DNA of 64,000 bases from Diplonema japonicum (Eukaryota > Euglenozoa > Diplonemea > Diplonemida > Diplonemidae): contig OZ025671.1 of assembly GCA_964019335.1 (NCBI GenBank), positions 62,001-126,000 on the forward strand, read 5' to 3'. The notes under the pieces were generated by a model. It did not search any database. It was not told the origin of the DNA and saw only the letters and a list, made by a program, of their open reading frames with translations. Each line of letters begins with the position of its first letter. Positions within the stretch are counted from its first letter, which is position 1. Below are positions 53,506-64,000 of the stretch, one piece after another. Position numbers and translations under genes: made by a program.

Positions 53506-56500
53506 CTAATAAAGCCCTATGGCATGCTCTTCACCTTGCAAGTTGTCGTCACTGACTCCCTGCTCGCTGCTGCTGTTGTCTTCCTTGAGATCTCTTTCCG
53601 ACTTATCTGCGGTAGCATCTCCCGCAATGTGGCTGACGTCAGTATTCTCGCTGACTTGCGTCGTGCCCTCTCGGTCTGCATCTCCCGCTTCTTCTTCATC
53701 CTCAGCTTCAGTCTCTGCCTCCTCTGGTTCCGTTTCTGTCTTTCCAGGAGCATTTGCTGTCTCGTGCACTTCCTCAACGTACTCAGCTTCATCTACTTCT
53801 TCGCTCGAAGCCCCCGACGCAACCATCTGTGCATCACTTTCAGCCTGACCCCTTTCCTGTACTTCTTCGTCTGCAGTCCCTTCAGAGTCTCCGGCCGCAG
53901 CCTTCTCAGGGTGGCCGTCACCATCTGCTTGGGTGTCGCCTTCTTGTCTTTCATGTACACATTCTGCCAACTTTTTCTCACTTGCATGCGCCTCAGGTAC
54001 TTGCTCCTTATTGCCATCGATGCTATCCTCTGCAGAGGATACTGAACTTTCGGCTTCTACGTCTTCTTGCCCCTTTCCCTGTTCGATTGGTGTTTGTTTT
54101 CCCGTCTCATGATCTTCGAGTACCTCTGAAGCTATTTCGGACACTACCTTTGGGTCGACTGAAGGTCTGTCTTCAGTAGCGACCCCTAGGTCAGTGCTGG
54201 CACTTGTGTCACTTGATTCCCTTCGCTCCCATTCCCCGTGGCTGGTTGCGTCTTTCTCTTTGTCCATTTCGCTATCAGCCGCATGCTCTGCTGTTTGCTG
54301 TTCTGCTGCGATGCCATGACCATCTGTCACTACATCTGCTACTCCGTTGCTCTCCACTGCAACAAGATCTCCTTCTTCAAGAGCTGCTTCCTCTGAACCG
54401 ATCTGCCTCCCTGCTACATCATCTACTGATTCTGCTGGCTCGAGCACCGCGTCACTAGCTGCTTCTGCATCGATATTTCCCACAGGCACAACGCCTTCGT
54501 CAGGCGCTGTCTCGATCCGTTCCGTTGCATCCATTGGCTCTTCAGAGCGCGTCAGAACAGCAGCATTCAGCACCTCCGATTCTTCATCTCCGTTGTCAGT
54601 TTTTGCCTCATCCGCTACCCCTGCGCCTGGTGCAATGTCATCGGTCGGTTCATCATCTACTGCCGAACCTTCTGGTTGCTCCTCCAAATCCACTGCATCC
54701 AGCTGGCCACGTTGGTCGTTGTTTTCGACGTCTTCTGCACGCTCTTCTACATGTCCAGCGTGATCATGACCCCCAAGCATGTCTCCTCCCCCTGCGTCGA
54801 GTCTCTCGTCCTCGGCAACCGCTTCGGAAGTAACCTCTTGCTCGCTTATCGATTGCTGCGCCTCGTGCTCGTCACTTTCCTCAGTCTGGACCTCAGCTTG
54901 GTTAACTGCTAACAACGTGTTTGCGATGCCAGCAATGGCTTCTGGCACCTCATTGTCATCCTTGTTGTCTTCGCTGGCAACATGACCATTGTGCTTACTG
55001 ACAGGGGAAGGCTCTCCCATGATGATGCGTGTTGCTTCTTCTAAAGATGTCCTGCGCTCGTCAGTGCCATAGGTGAGCACCCGCTGCACGGCCTCATCGG
55101 CAGCAGCGTCGTCGCCGACGGATGTGACCAGCGGCGAGTCTATGGACACACTCTTTGGCTTCGGTGCTGCACCCACGCCCACGGGCATTGGGGAGGCATC
55201 AACGTCGACAAAAGAGGGCGCGACGGAGTGCAGTGTGCTCATAAAGTTGTTAATCATGGTCCCTACGGGCTTGTCAATGAAGCCCTGCGAATAGACCACA
55301 ACCACCGCATCTGTGCGGAACCACCTGCCCTTCTCCTTCGAGAGGTAGACCGACGTGGAGTGCCCGATGCCCACAGAAGTGAACAGCGTATTGAAAATGT
55401 CGTGGCGGGACTTGCGAGTGACATCACCATCGGCACAAAGGAGGTCGGCGACGATCAGCTCGGAGAGGTTGGTGTCCTGAAGGGAGGGCTCTGCAAGCGG
55501 CTTATGCGGTAAGGTAAGCATGAACACCGACTCACTGCACCTCTTCTCAGACCTTCCGTACCTCTTGAGCCGGTCGGGCAGTGCTGTCATATCGCTGCCC
55601 ACGTGGTCTGACGTCACCTTGTACGGGTAGTGCTGCGTGAGGTCTGCGGCATGCTGCCTGGCAGCAAGGGTTAGGCCCGCAGGGTAGTCACGGAAAGGGC
55701 AAACCTTTCGCTGAGTAGAAACAAACTGTAGAGCCTCCTCGCAGCATGTAATGCCCTCAGACGTCCGTATGCTAGTCTTGACCCCGTTCACCTTTAGCCG
55801 CATGGCATGCGCCGTCTTGAAAGTCCCAACCCTGCTTTTAATCAGATCAGCGAGCGAGTCAGGACCTTCCCTTCCTTGGGCGAGCAAGTCAAGTACATTA
55901 AGCTCCAGCTGCGTCATGAACCTCTCACCCTTCGTGTCGCCCCGCCCTGCAGACGGAAGGTTTGCCACGCAACTCATGACAGGAAGCTCTGTCTCATCCT
56001 GCACCACAGGTATCGGTGGGCGCTTGATCTTGACAGGAGCTGGCTTCACCTCTGCATTCTTCACTCGTGGGGCTTGGTGGGGTGGCTTGCGCTTGCCTGC
56101 CTCTTGTTGTTCCTTGATCCAGTGAGAAAGCCGTTCCTTGTCCTTTTCATTTCTCTTTTCACGTCTCTTCCTTTCATCTACCTCCAGCTTCTTGATAGCC
56201 TCCTCTCGCTCTTCTTTCGCAAGCTTTGCGCTCTCTTGCCGCTCTTTGAACATCTGAATTTCCATTTTCTTTCTTTCTTTTTCCCGCTCCCGTTTCATCT
56301 CTTTTTCTTGCTTCTTCATTTCTTCTTCATTCTGCCGTTTTTCGGCTTCTTCCTGCTGGTTTCGTTCTCTGCTGATCCTTTCCAGTCTCTCGTTCTCCAG
56401 CAACTTCCGTGCTGCCTGTTGTCTTGCTTCCCGCTTCTTGTTCTGTGCAGCGTTAGCTTCAAGCTCTTTTTTCAAGGCTTCTCTTCGCTGTTCCTCAATC

Positions 56501-57741
56501 TTCTCTTTGTGTGCCTTCACCGCGGACTCCCCGGGTGCAGGCCTGTCAACGTCGTGCAGGATCTTTCTGTGTCGCATCTCTTTTGCTTTTCGCAGTTCTT
56601 GCTGCCGCCGTTTCATCTTCTCCGCAGCCTCACCAGACACAACCTGGCCCACTAACTCATTGATGATGTCTAGTGCTATAAGGACTGTGACCTTGTTGCG
56701 GTCCTTCAAGAAATCTGCGCTAACTGGAAGAGGTGCCCTCTTAAGCTGTTCCCTGGATGGATGGGCCCTTTTCTCGACCAGCCTCTTTTTTACCTGTTCC
56801 CGCTGCCGCATTTTCTTGGCCAGTCTCTGTTTGCCGCTCCCGTCAAGCACCCCTTCCACAACCTCCGCCAAGATGTCACCGCACATCAGATAGCTGCTTT
56901 TATTGACCGGCTTCGACAGCCTAAGGGGGTTGCTCGATGCCTGCGACATAGGCGACGCGCCTATTTTGTGGGAAGTGAGGATGCCTTCGATCTTCTTCTT
57001 CAGGCATTGTCCTTGCCGCTCCTGTTTAAGTTCCTCCGCCTTCTTCTGCTCTTCCTTCTGACGGAGTTTGTCTTTCCGCTTGGCACTTATGATGCTGATC
57101 GCTTGCCGCTGCTTCTCATTGAGGGACACAGGTGCTTGGTACTCAAATGCCTGCTTCACCTTTTTCGATCTTTTTGCCCTCCCTCTCTTGGGAGAGTTGT
57201 GGGAAGATGTACTTGGTGGGGCTTTCGTAGGAGATGGGACAGGCATGTACGGTGGCACACTTGATGCGCGGCTGAAGACATCTTGAGATGTAGGTGTCGC
57301 AAGCTGGGGAGACCTGCTGACGGGCTGATACTGGTAAGAGTAGCCCGCCTGTGTGGTACTGTGGCCGACACTGATTTTGTTGAGATGGTTGCAGAGATGG
57401 TTCAGGAGATCGATCAACATGTCCACGTCACCGGCCACTATAAGCTCCAGGTCCTCGTCATCCAAGTTGTAGGCAAAGGCAGTCAGCATCTTCTGCAGCA
57501 CCCTCCAGTTAAACAGTCGCATGCTGGGGGAGCAGTAATCTTCCTCATCACATCCCAAGGCTGTTACTTCCAACGGGACTGCAAGCTTGCTTCCCATTTG
57601 CACAAGCAGCCTGTGCAGCACATATCCGTTCTCGAGAAGATCGCTTTGCAAGATATTCAGCTCCGCCACACCCCCCTGCACGCTGCTGTGTAGCCCGCCA
57701 TTGATACGAAGCCACTCCGCCAACTGCGTGCTTATGTGCAT
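53506..57741 (-). CDS. CH-domain, coiled-coil and CAP-domain protein with acidic tail
   Basis: 1411 residues from ATG 57741 (8 nt after acceptor GTCACACAG; the frame upstream starts with GTG only). N terminus 5-115: calponin-homology-like fold of the flagellar SPEF/CPC1 kind (TQLAEWLRINGG, then MRLFNWRVLQKMLTAFAYNL and LIVAGDVDMLIDLLNHL), expected to bind microtubules or actin. Residues 185-550: a Lys/Glu-rich single helix or coiled coil. Residues 664-835: a CAP/SCP superfamily domain, with AARQHAADLTQHYPYKVTSD, HVGSDMTALPDRLKRYG, RKSRHDIFNTLFTSVGIGHS. The last 500 residues are extremely acidic and repetitive. No signal peptide, so the CAP domain is intracellular, which is unusual. A flagellar role is inferred from the CH type only. 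Confidence 0.8.
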   Translation of the reverse strand: MHISTQLAEWLRINGGLHSSVQGGVAELNILQSDLLENGYVLHRLLVQMGSKLAVPLEVTALGCDEEDYCSPSMRLFNWRVLQKMLTAFAYNLDDEDLELIVAGDVDMLIDLLNHLCNHLNKISVGHSTTQAGYSYQYQPVSRSPQLATPTSQDVFSRASSVPPYMPVPSPTKAPPSTSSHNSPKRGRAKRSKKVKQAFEYQAPVSLNEKQRQAISIISAKRKDKLRQKEEQKKAEELKQERQGQCLKKKIEGILTSHKIGASPMSQASSNPLRLSKPVNKSSYLMCGDILAEVVEGVLDGSGKQRLAKKMRQREQVKKRLVEKRAHPSREQLKRAPLPVSADFLKDRNKVTVLIALDIINELVGQVVSGEAAEKMKRRQQELRKAKEMRHRKILHDVDRPAPGESAVKAHKEKIEEQRREALKKELEANAAQNKKREARQQAARKLLENERLERISRERNQQEEAEKRQNEEEMKKQEKEMKREREKERKKMEIQMFKERQESAKLAKEEREEAIKKLEVDERKRREKRNEKDKERLSHWIKEQQEAGKRKPPHQAPRVKNAEVKPAPVKIKRPPIPVVQDETELPVMSCVANLPSAGRGDTKGERFMTQLELNVLDLLAQGREGPDSLADLIKSRVGTFKTAHAMRLKVNGVKTSIRTSEGITCCEEALQFVSTQRKVCPFRDYPAGLTLAARQHAADLTQHYPYKVTSDHVGSDMTALPDRLKRYGRSEKRCSESVFMLTLPHKPLAEPSLQDTNLSELIVADLLCADGDVTRKSRHDIFNTLFTSVGIGHSTSVYLSKEKGRWFRTDAVVVVYSQGFIDKPVGTMINNFMSTLHSVAPSFVDVDASPMPVGVGAAPKPKSVSIDSPLVTSVGDDAAADEAVQRVLTYGTDERRTSLEEATRIIMGEPSPVSKHNGHVASEDNKDDNEVPEAIAGIANTLLAVNQAEVQTEESDEHEAQQSISEQEVTSEAVAEDERLDAGGGDMLGGHDHAGHVEERAEDVENNDQRGQLDAVDLEEQPEGSAVDDEPTDDIAPGAGVADEAKTDNGDEESEVLNAAVLTRSEEPMDATERIETAPDEGVVPVGNIDAEAASDAVLEPAESVDDVAGRQIGSEEAALEEGDLVAVESNGVADVVTDGHGIAAEQQTAEHAADSEMDKEKDATSHGEWERRESSDTSASTDLGVATEDRPSVDPKVVSEIASEVLEDHETGKQTPIEQGKGQEDVEAESSVSSAEDSIDGNKEQVPEAHASEKKLAECVHERQEGDTQADGDGHPEKAAAGDSEGTADEEVQERGQAESDAQMVASGASSEEVDEAEYVEEVHETANAPGKTETEPEEAETEAEDEEEAGDADREGTTQVSENTDVSHIAGDATADKSERDLKEDNSSSEQGVSDDNLQGEEHAIGLY

Positions 57742-57826
57742 GCAGCCTCCTGTGTGACGTGTCTGGTAAGAAATAAAAAAATAAACAAGTCTATATGCAT
57801 CTAAATCTAACACTTCAGGACTCGCA

Positions 57827-59768
57827 TCAAGCCTGTATACCGTTCACCAGCTGCTGCAGGCAGACCACAGACGTAGGGACAACCTTTGCACAGTTCTCCG
57901 TTCGGTACTCCAAGAGAGCAAGTGCTTGCTGGGCGAGCTCTTCGGAGCGATGTACTTCTGCTTTGAGCGAAAGAAGGAGACACTTCTCAGTGAGGGTGAC
58001 CTTGAAAGTGTTCTCAATGTATACAAGGTGCTCAGTAGAAAGCACTGCGCGGTCGTGAGGTGTGTCGCAAGGGGCTGGGCTTCCTGTGGGGGTCATGAAC
58101 ACAGTTGGCTGCTCTTCGTTGTCATCGGCAAGCCATGAGGTGCTGGGCACCTTAGCGGAGGGGCTTCTTGTATCACACAAGACGACCTGTGCCACTAAAA
58201 GGTGCCAGGCCACCCTGGACCCCACGTTGATGCTGTGCCTCTTGTCCCACGTTTTCAGGAGCAGCCTCTGAGCAAGAGCGTACTGTCCTCCTTTGATGTG
58301 CCCTGCGGCGATCAGAAGGTCAATGTCCACAAGCTCCTGCACCATCCCCACTGCTGCCGCCATGCTTGCGGCACTCGCGAGAAGTGTGCTTGTCATGTGC
58401 TCGTTCCCGCACCGCACATGCACCCGTGAGAGCAGCACCCCGAACCGCACGACCCATGCTGTGTACGAGTACGCCCTGGCAGCGTCGAGCCCATGGCGTG
58501 CAGCGTGCATGGCCTCGTCGTACTGCATCACACTGTCGTCGATGAGGCATTCGATCCTGAAGTGAAGTAGGTGGAAATAAAGAGGGACTGGGGTGTCTGG
58601 CGTGGGCAGGATCGGGCCCCGTGCCTCCAGTCCTTGCTGGGCCAACTGCGCGGCTGCCAAACACCCGCCGTCTCTCGCAACGCATTGAGCGGCGGCGTAG
58701 ACAAGTGCCTGGTACAGCAGCGCGTTCTTGTGCACTTCATCGCTCATCGCAACACGTGCCACCTCAGCACACCCCTGGGCCACGTCACGTGCTGTGAGGA
58801 ACTGATGCAACGCTTTCTGCAACACTATGTGGACAGCCTGAACAGGGAGCTCGTCGCACTGCGGGACAAGAAGACCCTTGAGGCTCAAGTCGTGAAACGA
58901 CAACTGGTGCAGCACCTGACTACGCAGCACAAGCCCCGTCAGGTCGTGCCACTGGGAGGAGACAGTGTGCAGCTTTGCAGACCTCAATGCTGCCCACACA
59001 CCGGGGATGATGGGAGAGTAGCACTTCATACACGAAGGGTCGAGGATGCACCAAGCTGCAGCAGGGTTGCAAAGCACAGAACGAAGCAGAGTCTCCTCTT
59101 TGCCCTCTTCCTTCCGGAAAACCCTCGAGTTCCCACCTAGCACTGCAGGTTGTTCACCAGGCTGAGTCACACCAATGACACCCCCTACTGTGTGGGTGTC
59201 GGGCTCCATCTTTAGTCTGTGCAAGGGAATAAGGAAGGGGTCCAGCTGCTCTCTGTGCTTATCCATCAGCAAAGGAAAGGAGAACCTCATAAGGGCCAGC
59301 ATCAGGTACAGGTGTCCCCTGACGTTGTCGCTGGCATCCTCGAAGAGGCGGAAGGCGTAGATGAGCTCCTCAGTTGCGTCATCGACCTTGCCCTCCTTCA
59401 AGCAGAGGGAGACGATGTAGTACCCACACAGGGCGAGGATGTCCTTGCTGCTGGAGGAGAGGCCTGCGCAGATGGCTTCGTCAACACACTTCCGTGCCGA
59501 CGGGTAGGAGCCGAAGTGGATGTGAATGTACGCCATGTGAAGAAGCCCCCAGCCACATGTGGCCTTCAGCACACCCGATCCAGAGTTGCTTGCTGCTTTA
59601 GTGTCAAAGTGTTTGATGCAGATTTCAAGAGCACCTTGCTTGTTCCCGTCCTTGACCATTTCGTGGAACCCCGGAGGCACCTCTTCGACCTCCCTGCTGT
59701 GCGGCACGGCCTTCACGCACGTGGCATCGAGCTTGTCCACCCATGACAGGGACGGTGTGGGGTACTCC

Positions 59769-59800
<32 letters not shown>

Positions 59801-60316
59801 ATCTTCTTCAACCTCCTCCTCCTCCTCTTCGTGTTCTTCCTCAACCCCGTCATGCGTTAGAAGCCATGCGGCAAGAGCGGGCTCTTCTGTGTGGGTTCTG
59901 ACGGCGATCCACAGCACATCCTGTTCGAGGAAGTGGTATGTCTTCCAGCGAAGAGTGATGTCCCTGACGAACCTGGCAATAAGGGAGTAGCCGTAGGAGA
60001 AGGTCGTTAAGAGGGATTGCAGGTCCACGAAAAAAGTGTGGACACCATGCAGGGAGCGGGCCATGGCTTGCAGGGACTTCCGGATCTTGTTAACGGCACC
60101 CTTCGGCAGACAGCCTCGCAACTTGTCCACACACACGACCAGACCCTCTTTAGGGGGGCACTCTAGCCATTTGCATATCACCTTGAAGAACCTCTTCCCG
60201 CCCCTTCGATGCCCGTGGTACAGGATCAGCCCTAGCATCACCTCATCGAGCTTGATCTTGCGTTTCGCTACCATTCTGGACACCATTGCAGCAGCCGCTG
60301 TGTCGGGTTGGGGCAT
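57827..60316 (-). CDS. APC5: Anaphase-promoting complex subunit 5
   Basis: 829 residues from ATG 60316 (MPQPDTAAAAM; the frame upstream is Phe-rich low complexity). APC5 is a TPR scaffold of the APC/C ubiquitin ligase that targets cyclins and securin. The key block is LHMAYIHIHFGSYPSARKCV, then DEAICAGLSSSSKDILALCG, matching the APC5 motif in which a short-gap TPR with F-G-H-Y/Q and EAI is conserved (human LAALHCRFGHYQQAELALQE). Helical TPR-like pairs continue to the C terminus. An acidic insert of about 30 Glu/Asp residues (59762-59840, GAA/GAG repeats) sits before this block. Length fits the family (human 755). First gene of the right array; no gene upstream in the window. Confidence 0.82.
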
Positions 60317-61461
60317 GTTTAGTTTTCTTATTCCTTTTTCTTTTCCTTTTTCTCCCCCCCTTTTTTTGGTGTGAAAAAGAAAAAGCTGTCGCGAAAAGGC
60401 ATGATAGAAATTAAAAAAAAAATTAAAGAAAAAGGAAAAAAGAAAAAAAAATGACATGCAGTATGCCGTCAGGCCCCGTTAGTCCTCCTTAGTGTCATGG
60501 ATGCCAATTCAGGGTGGTGCCTCACTCTCGTGCGGTGGAGGAGGCTATGGCAACCACAGTCCGCGATAGATAATGGGACAGGGCCGTCTGTGGTGCACTG
60601 CATTAACTAAAGAAAGAATGGTATAAAAAAAGGGAGGGGGGGGGGGGGGAGTAGGAACATTACATTTAGGGCAGCGGGGTGAGGGGGGTAAAAAAAATTC
60701 AAAGAGAAAGAAGGCTTGGAGTGGGAACGATAATATAATATGGAAGAAAAAAAAAAAGTAAGTACTATTCTTTTTGGGGGAGAGAGAGAGAGAGAGTAGT
60801 GAAGTTTAGTAAAAAAAAAGAAGTGAATAAAAATCTTTCAAAGTGATTTCGCGCGTGCAAATATGAAAGAAAAAAAAATAACAAAGACGCGCAACGTCAG
60901 ACTTATGCGCGAAGAGTTACAAGTTTTCCTGGCACTGCGGGGGGGGGGGGGGGGGGGGATATGGTCAGTAGTTCTTGATAATGTTGCTACCTAACCATTC
61001 GTTCTTTTATTTTTAATTTTTTTTGCTGGGTTAAAATAAAGTAGTTTGACTTGTTGATTTTCTTTTCTTCTTTTCTCTTAAATGCTGGGCCAAGGCGTCG
61101 GCTAAGCAACCGATAAAATATAAAAAAAGAAAAAAAAAATAATATAAAAAAAAAAAAAGGAAAGGAACAGCACATGCCCAGTTTCTTGAGGTAACAATTA
61201 CACGCGAGAGCATGTGATCCAAAAAAGAAAAGGGGGCTTAGTTTTCTCTTTTCTTTTTTTTTTTTTATTTCTCTTTTTTTCTTTTTTCTTTTTTTGGTTT
61301 GAACAAATATGAATTGTGCTGAAGGAGGATTTGGGAAGAGAAGAAAAAGGAAGAAAAAAAAAGAGAGAGAAAGAGAGGCACCAAGGCACCAAAAACAAAC
61401 AAGACCGGTGTACTACCTGGCGGTCTTCATGATGTCCCCCCCCCCCCCCCCCCCCCCCCCC
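60317..61461. other. Gene-free low-complexity stretch
   Basis: A/T homopolymers, G runs (60640-60650, 60940-60958), GA repeat (60779-60798). One ordinary island at 60465-60605. Expected to hold the start region of the right array; no motif identified. Confidence 0.5.
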
Positions 61462-61651
61462 AGGGCTATGCTGGCAAGAAACGGGGAAACCTTTGTTTCC
61501 GTTTCCTTAATTTTCAGATACTTATGGAAACGTTTTCTTTTCTTAAGGGAACGGCCCCAAAATTAGGAAACGTTTCCGTATCTGTTACCTTAAAAAAAAA
61601 AAAAAAAAAAAAAAAAAGCTTAGAAACGCGTTTCCTTGCCAGCATAGCCAT
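61462..61651. mobile_element. 190-bp MITE-like inverted-repeat element
   Basis: Ends are inverted repeats: GGCTATGCTGGCAAGAAACG (61464-61483) and GCGTTTCCTTGCCAGCATAGCC (61628-61649), one base indel. The interior repeats GGAAAC/GTTTCC and holds a perfect palindrome GGAAACGTTTCC near 61567. No coding. No target duplication seen; a run of 22 C abuts the left end. Confidence 0.75.
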
Positions 61652-61656
61652 AGGGA

Positions 61657-62037
61657 GGGTCACATGGTCCTTAAAAACGAGGTAAACGTGAACAAAAAAG
61701 TTTTTAAAAATTTCTTTTTCTAAGGTTAAAAGATTCCTCTGAATTAATCAAAAAAAAAAATCAAAATTCGCCAGATTAGAGATTTTGAAAACAGTGACCC
61801 ACAGTACCTGAAATTGCAGAAACAAACTTACCATCCTAACCTCGAGAAAATGATAGATATTCATCCCACTACGCAAGGCTGTACTCTGCCGTTCAAACGG
61901 TAACGGCGTCCTAAAGAGCCGGCAGAAATCGATTTTTTGGTCGCTCGAGAAAGGAGTGTGGTACATGGGTAAGGCGGCTCCAGTACTCTGCATTTGCGAA
62001 TTTGAAAAAAAACCACTTTACCACTACCATGTGACCC
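61657..62037. mobile_element. 381-bp element with GGGTCACATGGT inverted ends
   Basis: Perfect 12-base terminal inverted repeats GGGTCACATGGT (61657-61668) and ACCATGTGACCC (62026-62037). Its right 120 bp recur at 45491-45605. No coding capacity; non-autonomous DNA transposon by layout. Confidence 0.7.
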
Positions 62038-64000
62038 CCCCCCCACCCTTTTCCTTTTGACTATCTTTCCATGTCCAATTCTAAGCCACGGCGTTTCTTT
62101 TTTTTCCATTTTCTTCCATTCTTTTTTTGAAAAAAAAAAAAAAAAAAAAAAAAAGAAGTAAAAACCCATCTGGCTTGTATTTTGCACTCTTTTTTTTTTC
62201 TTTTTTTCTTTTCTTCTCGTTTTCTTTTTCTTTTCCTTTTTATCTTTCTCTTTAAAGGGGGGGGGGGGGGGGGGCAACTTTCTTCTCGCTGATGTCAGAA
62301 CTGTGTGCGTGGCACGAGAGGTCTCTCAAGCGCCAAGTAGCACACAAGGGGGATGAGACGATCCTGGTGGTACATACTACTTTCCCCCATTCTTCTTCTT
62401 TTAACTCTTTTTTCTTCCTTCTTCTTAGCCACGGAATGGAGAGAGAGAGAGAGAGATGCTTCAGTTCCCCCCCCTTTCCTTCGAAAGTTCAATCAACTGT
62501 AAATATATGAAATATGAAATCCCCTCCTGAAAAGAGTGAGATATGTGTGTGTGTGGGGGGGGGGGGGGGGGGGGAGAGAGAGAGAAAAAAAAAGAAGAAT
62601 GCACGTTTCTCACCTAAGAAGAAAGGTTTATTTTTTTCTTTTTTCTTCTGTTTTGTTCCTACTACAAAAAAAAAAAAAAAAAAAAAAGAAAAGCCACATA
62701 CTCGGTGAAAGAAATCAAATAAGAATCGGCATTGGTTTCTCGTCGGGGTGGGGGGAATTTCCTTCTTGTTTTTTTTTTTTTTTTAAACCCATAAAGGACC
62801 TCAAAGAAAAAGAAATTTGGCGCGTAACATTTCCTTCTTCTGGCCAAATACATAGCTCCCTAAAGTAATAACAAAAAAAAAAAACGGTGAATAAACCATT
62901 TTCTTTGGCCGAACTGGGGATGGAAGAACTTGAGGCAAAAAAAAAAAAAATTAAAGAGAGGAACAGGGTGGATGTGAAAAAAAAAAAAGGGAGGGGTGGG
63001 AAAGATGCACAACATCCCTTACTTCTTTGACCGTGTGTCACCTCCTAGTTTTTTCTTTTTTTCCTTTTTTTTTTTTTTGTTTTTCAAGAGCGCTAGCTAG
63101 AAGAGCGACAAGGTAAGAAGGGAAAGAAAAAAAAAAAACGATTTTTCTGCTGGAAGTCCAAGGTGAATCGTGCGAGCACCTCACGAAGCTTCTCCCCGCA
63201 GAATCCTGGCCCCTGAACCTCACAAAGACAAGGCTCCCGATATATTTCGCGCCTCTTTCTAACACCCTAAACAAAAAAGAGCTGGTTGCATTCGCAAAAG
63301 TCGAAGTTTCTTTTCTCCTTCTTCATCTTTTTTTTTCCTCCCTCTCACCTCACTTCAAAAAAAAAAAAGAATAGGGTTTTCGCAAAAAAAAAAAAAAAAA
63401 GCCAATCAACTGCTTAGTCTTCCTCTTTTTTCTCCTTTATTGCACGTGGACCGTGTGCTCCTGCTGGTGTAAGTAGAAAAAGAAAATGAGAAAAAAACCC
63501 CTACCCGCCCTCCTCTTGCTGGTGTGAGTTTCTAAATAAAGAGAGGTTTAAGTTACGAAGGGGAAAGAAGAAATATTTCGCTCTTTATCTCCTCCCTCTT
63601 TTGTTTTTTTTTTTTTTCGCGAAAAACCAGTGGGCCCATTTGGCACCGCTTCATCTGATTTTCCCATTTTCTCTCCTCTGGCTGTCCATCGTGTACTTTC
63701 TCAAAAATAAAAAAAAAAAAAAATAAAAAAAGAAACTTTCTTCTTCCATAAAAAGGGGGTTTGTGTGCCTTCATAGTGCCTGCTTTTCCCTCCTTCCAGC
63801 AAAGACAGGCACCTTTGCACATTGAATACCTGGATCACGAGCAAGGAGACCAATCAACTATAGGGGGGAGGAATGTGTTATTCTTTTCAAAAGTGTCAAT
63901 AAAAAAAAAAAAAAAAAAAGAAAGAGCAAGGTTGGGGGGAGTCCTGAATTAAAGAACACCTTGTATGGATTTCTTTTTTTTTTCTTCCTTTTTCTTTTGA
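62038..64000. other. Gene-free low-complexity stretch
   Basis: Homopolymers, (GT)n-(G)n-(GA)n run at 62543-62585, A runs. Small islands at 62285-62380 and 63140-63265 have no recognisable coding. Confidence 0.5.

Noticed and set aside
57739-57813. Longer N termini starting at GTG or TTG (57813, 60457, 47843, 40060, 3945)
   Set aside because: Non-ATG starts in a eukaryotic setting; ATG or spliced starts next to acceptor sites fit better.
62690-63041. Minus-strand frame with FFF/KKK runs
   Set aside because: Homopolymer-derived; no conserved segment.

Overview
The window looks like nuclear DNA of a flagellated protist. Sixteen protein-coding genes can be supported, and all lie on the minus strand. 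They sit in two dense arrays (about 1-8.5 kb and 36.2-60.3 kb) plus two isolated cold-shock-domain genes. Inside the arrays the gaps are tiny: 21 nt between the genes at 7332-8468 and 6363-7310, 34-138 nt for most others. Stops are ordinary TAA/TAG/TGA. Several start codons lie 0-20 nt after an ACAG- or TAG-like splice acceptor, which suggests polycistronic transcription with trans-splicing. Five or six very short cis-introns (32-44 nt, GTATG...CAG) and one 80-nt GC-AG intron can be read directly, because removing them restores conserved reading frames. IFT20 and a BILBO1-like N-terminal domain indicate a flagellate. One-strand gene arrays recall Euglenozoa or dinoflagellates/perkinsids, and the cold-shock domains (GMPQARD motif) and the LINE reverse transcriptase look dinoflagellate-like to me. 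I do not assign a lineage.

Layout. 1-8468: ankyrin-repeat protein (runs off the left edge), dsRBM-like protein, DnaJ-SPRY, membrane RING protein, UBL-METTL21 methyltransferase, and an unknown membrane protein. 8469-36238: gene-poor, low-complexity DNA full of A/T and G/C homopolymers. It holds two cold-shock genes, two deleted copies of one piggyBac family, one deleted copy of a second piggyBac family, a tRNA-derived SINE, a 5'-truncated LINE and several small repeats. 36239-40704: Raptor and IFT20. 40705-46067: low complexity, then a 2.67-kb mosaic bounded by inverted repeats that contains a LINE piece and other repeat pieces. 46131-60316: two-pore K+ channel with EF hands, BILBO1-like protein, degenerate cyclase-SAM protein, LEA14-like membrane protein, CH-CAP protein, and APC5. 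60317-64000: no gene, two small inverted-repeat elements.

The genes cover TORC1 signalling (Raptor), cell-cycle ubiquitination (APC5), flagellum/cytoskeleton (IFT20, BILBO1-like and possibly the CH-CAP protein), Ca2+-linked K+ conductance, chaperoning and protein methylation. They do not form one pathway; proximity seems to reflect array transcription. The most unusual points are the very short introns with acceptor-adjacent start codons, several unusual domain fusions, and the layered mosaic of transposon derivatives, whose recognisable coding parts all lie on the same strand as the host genes.
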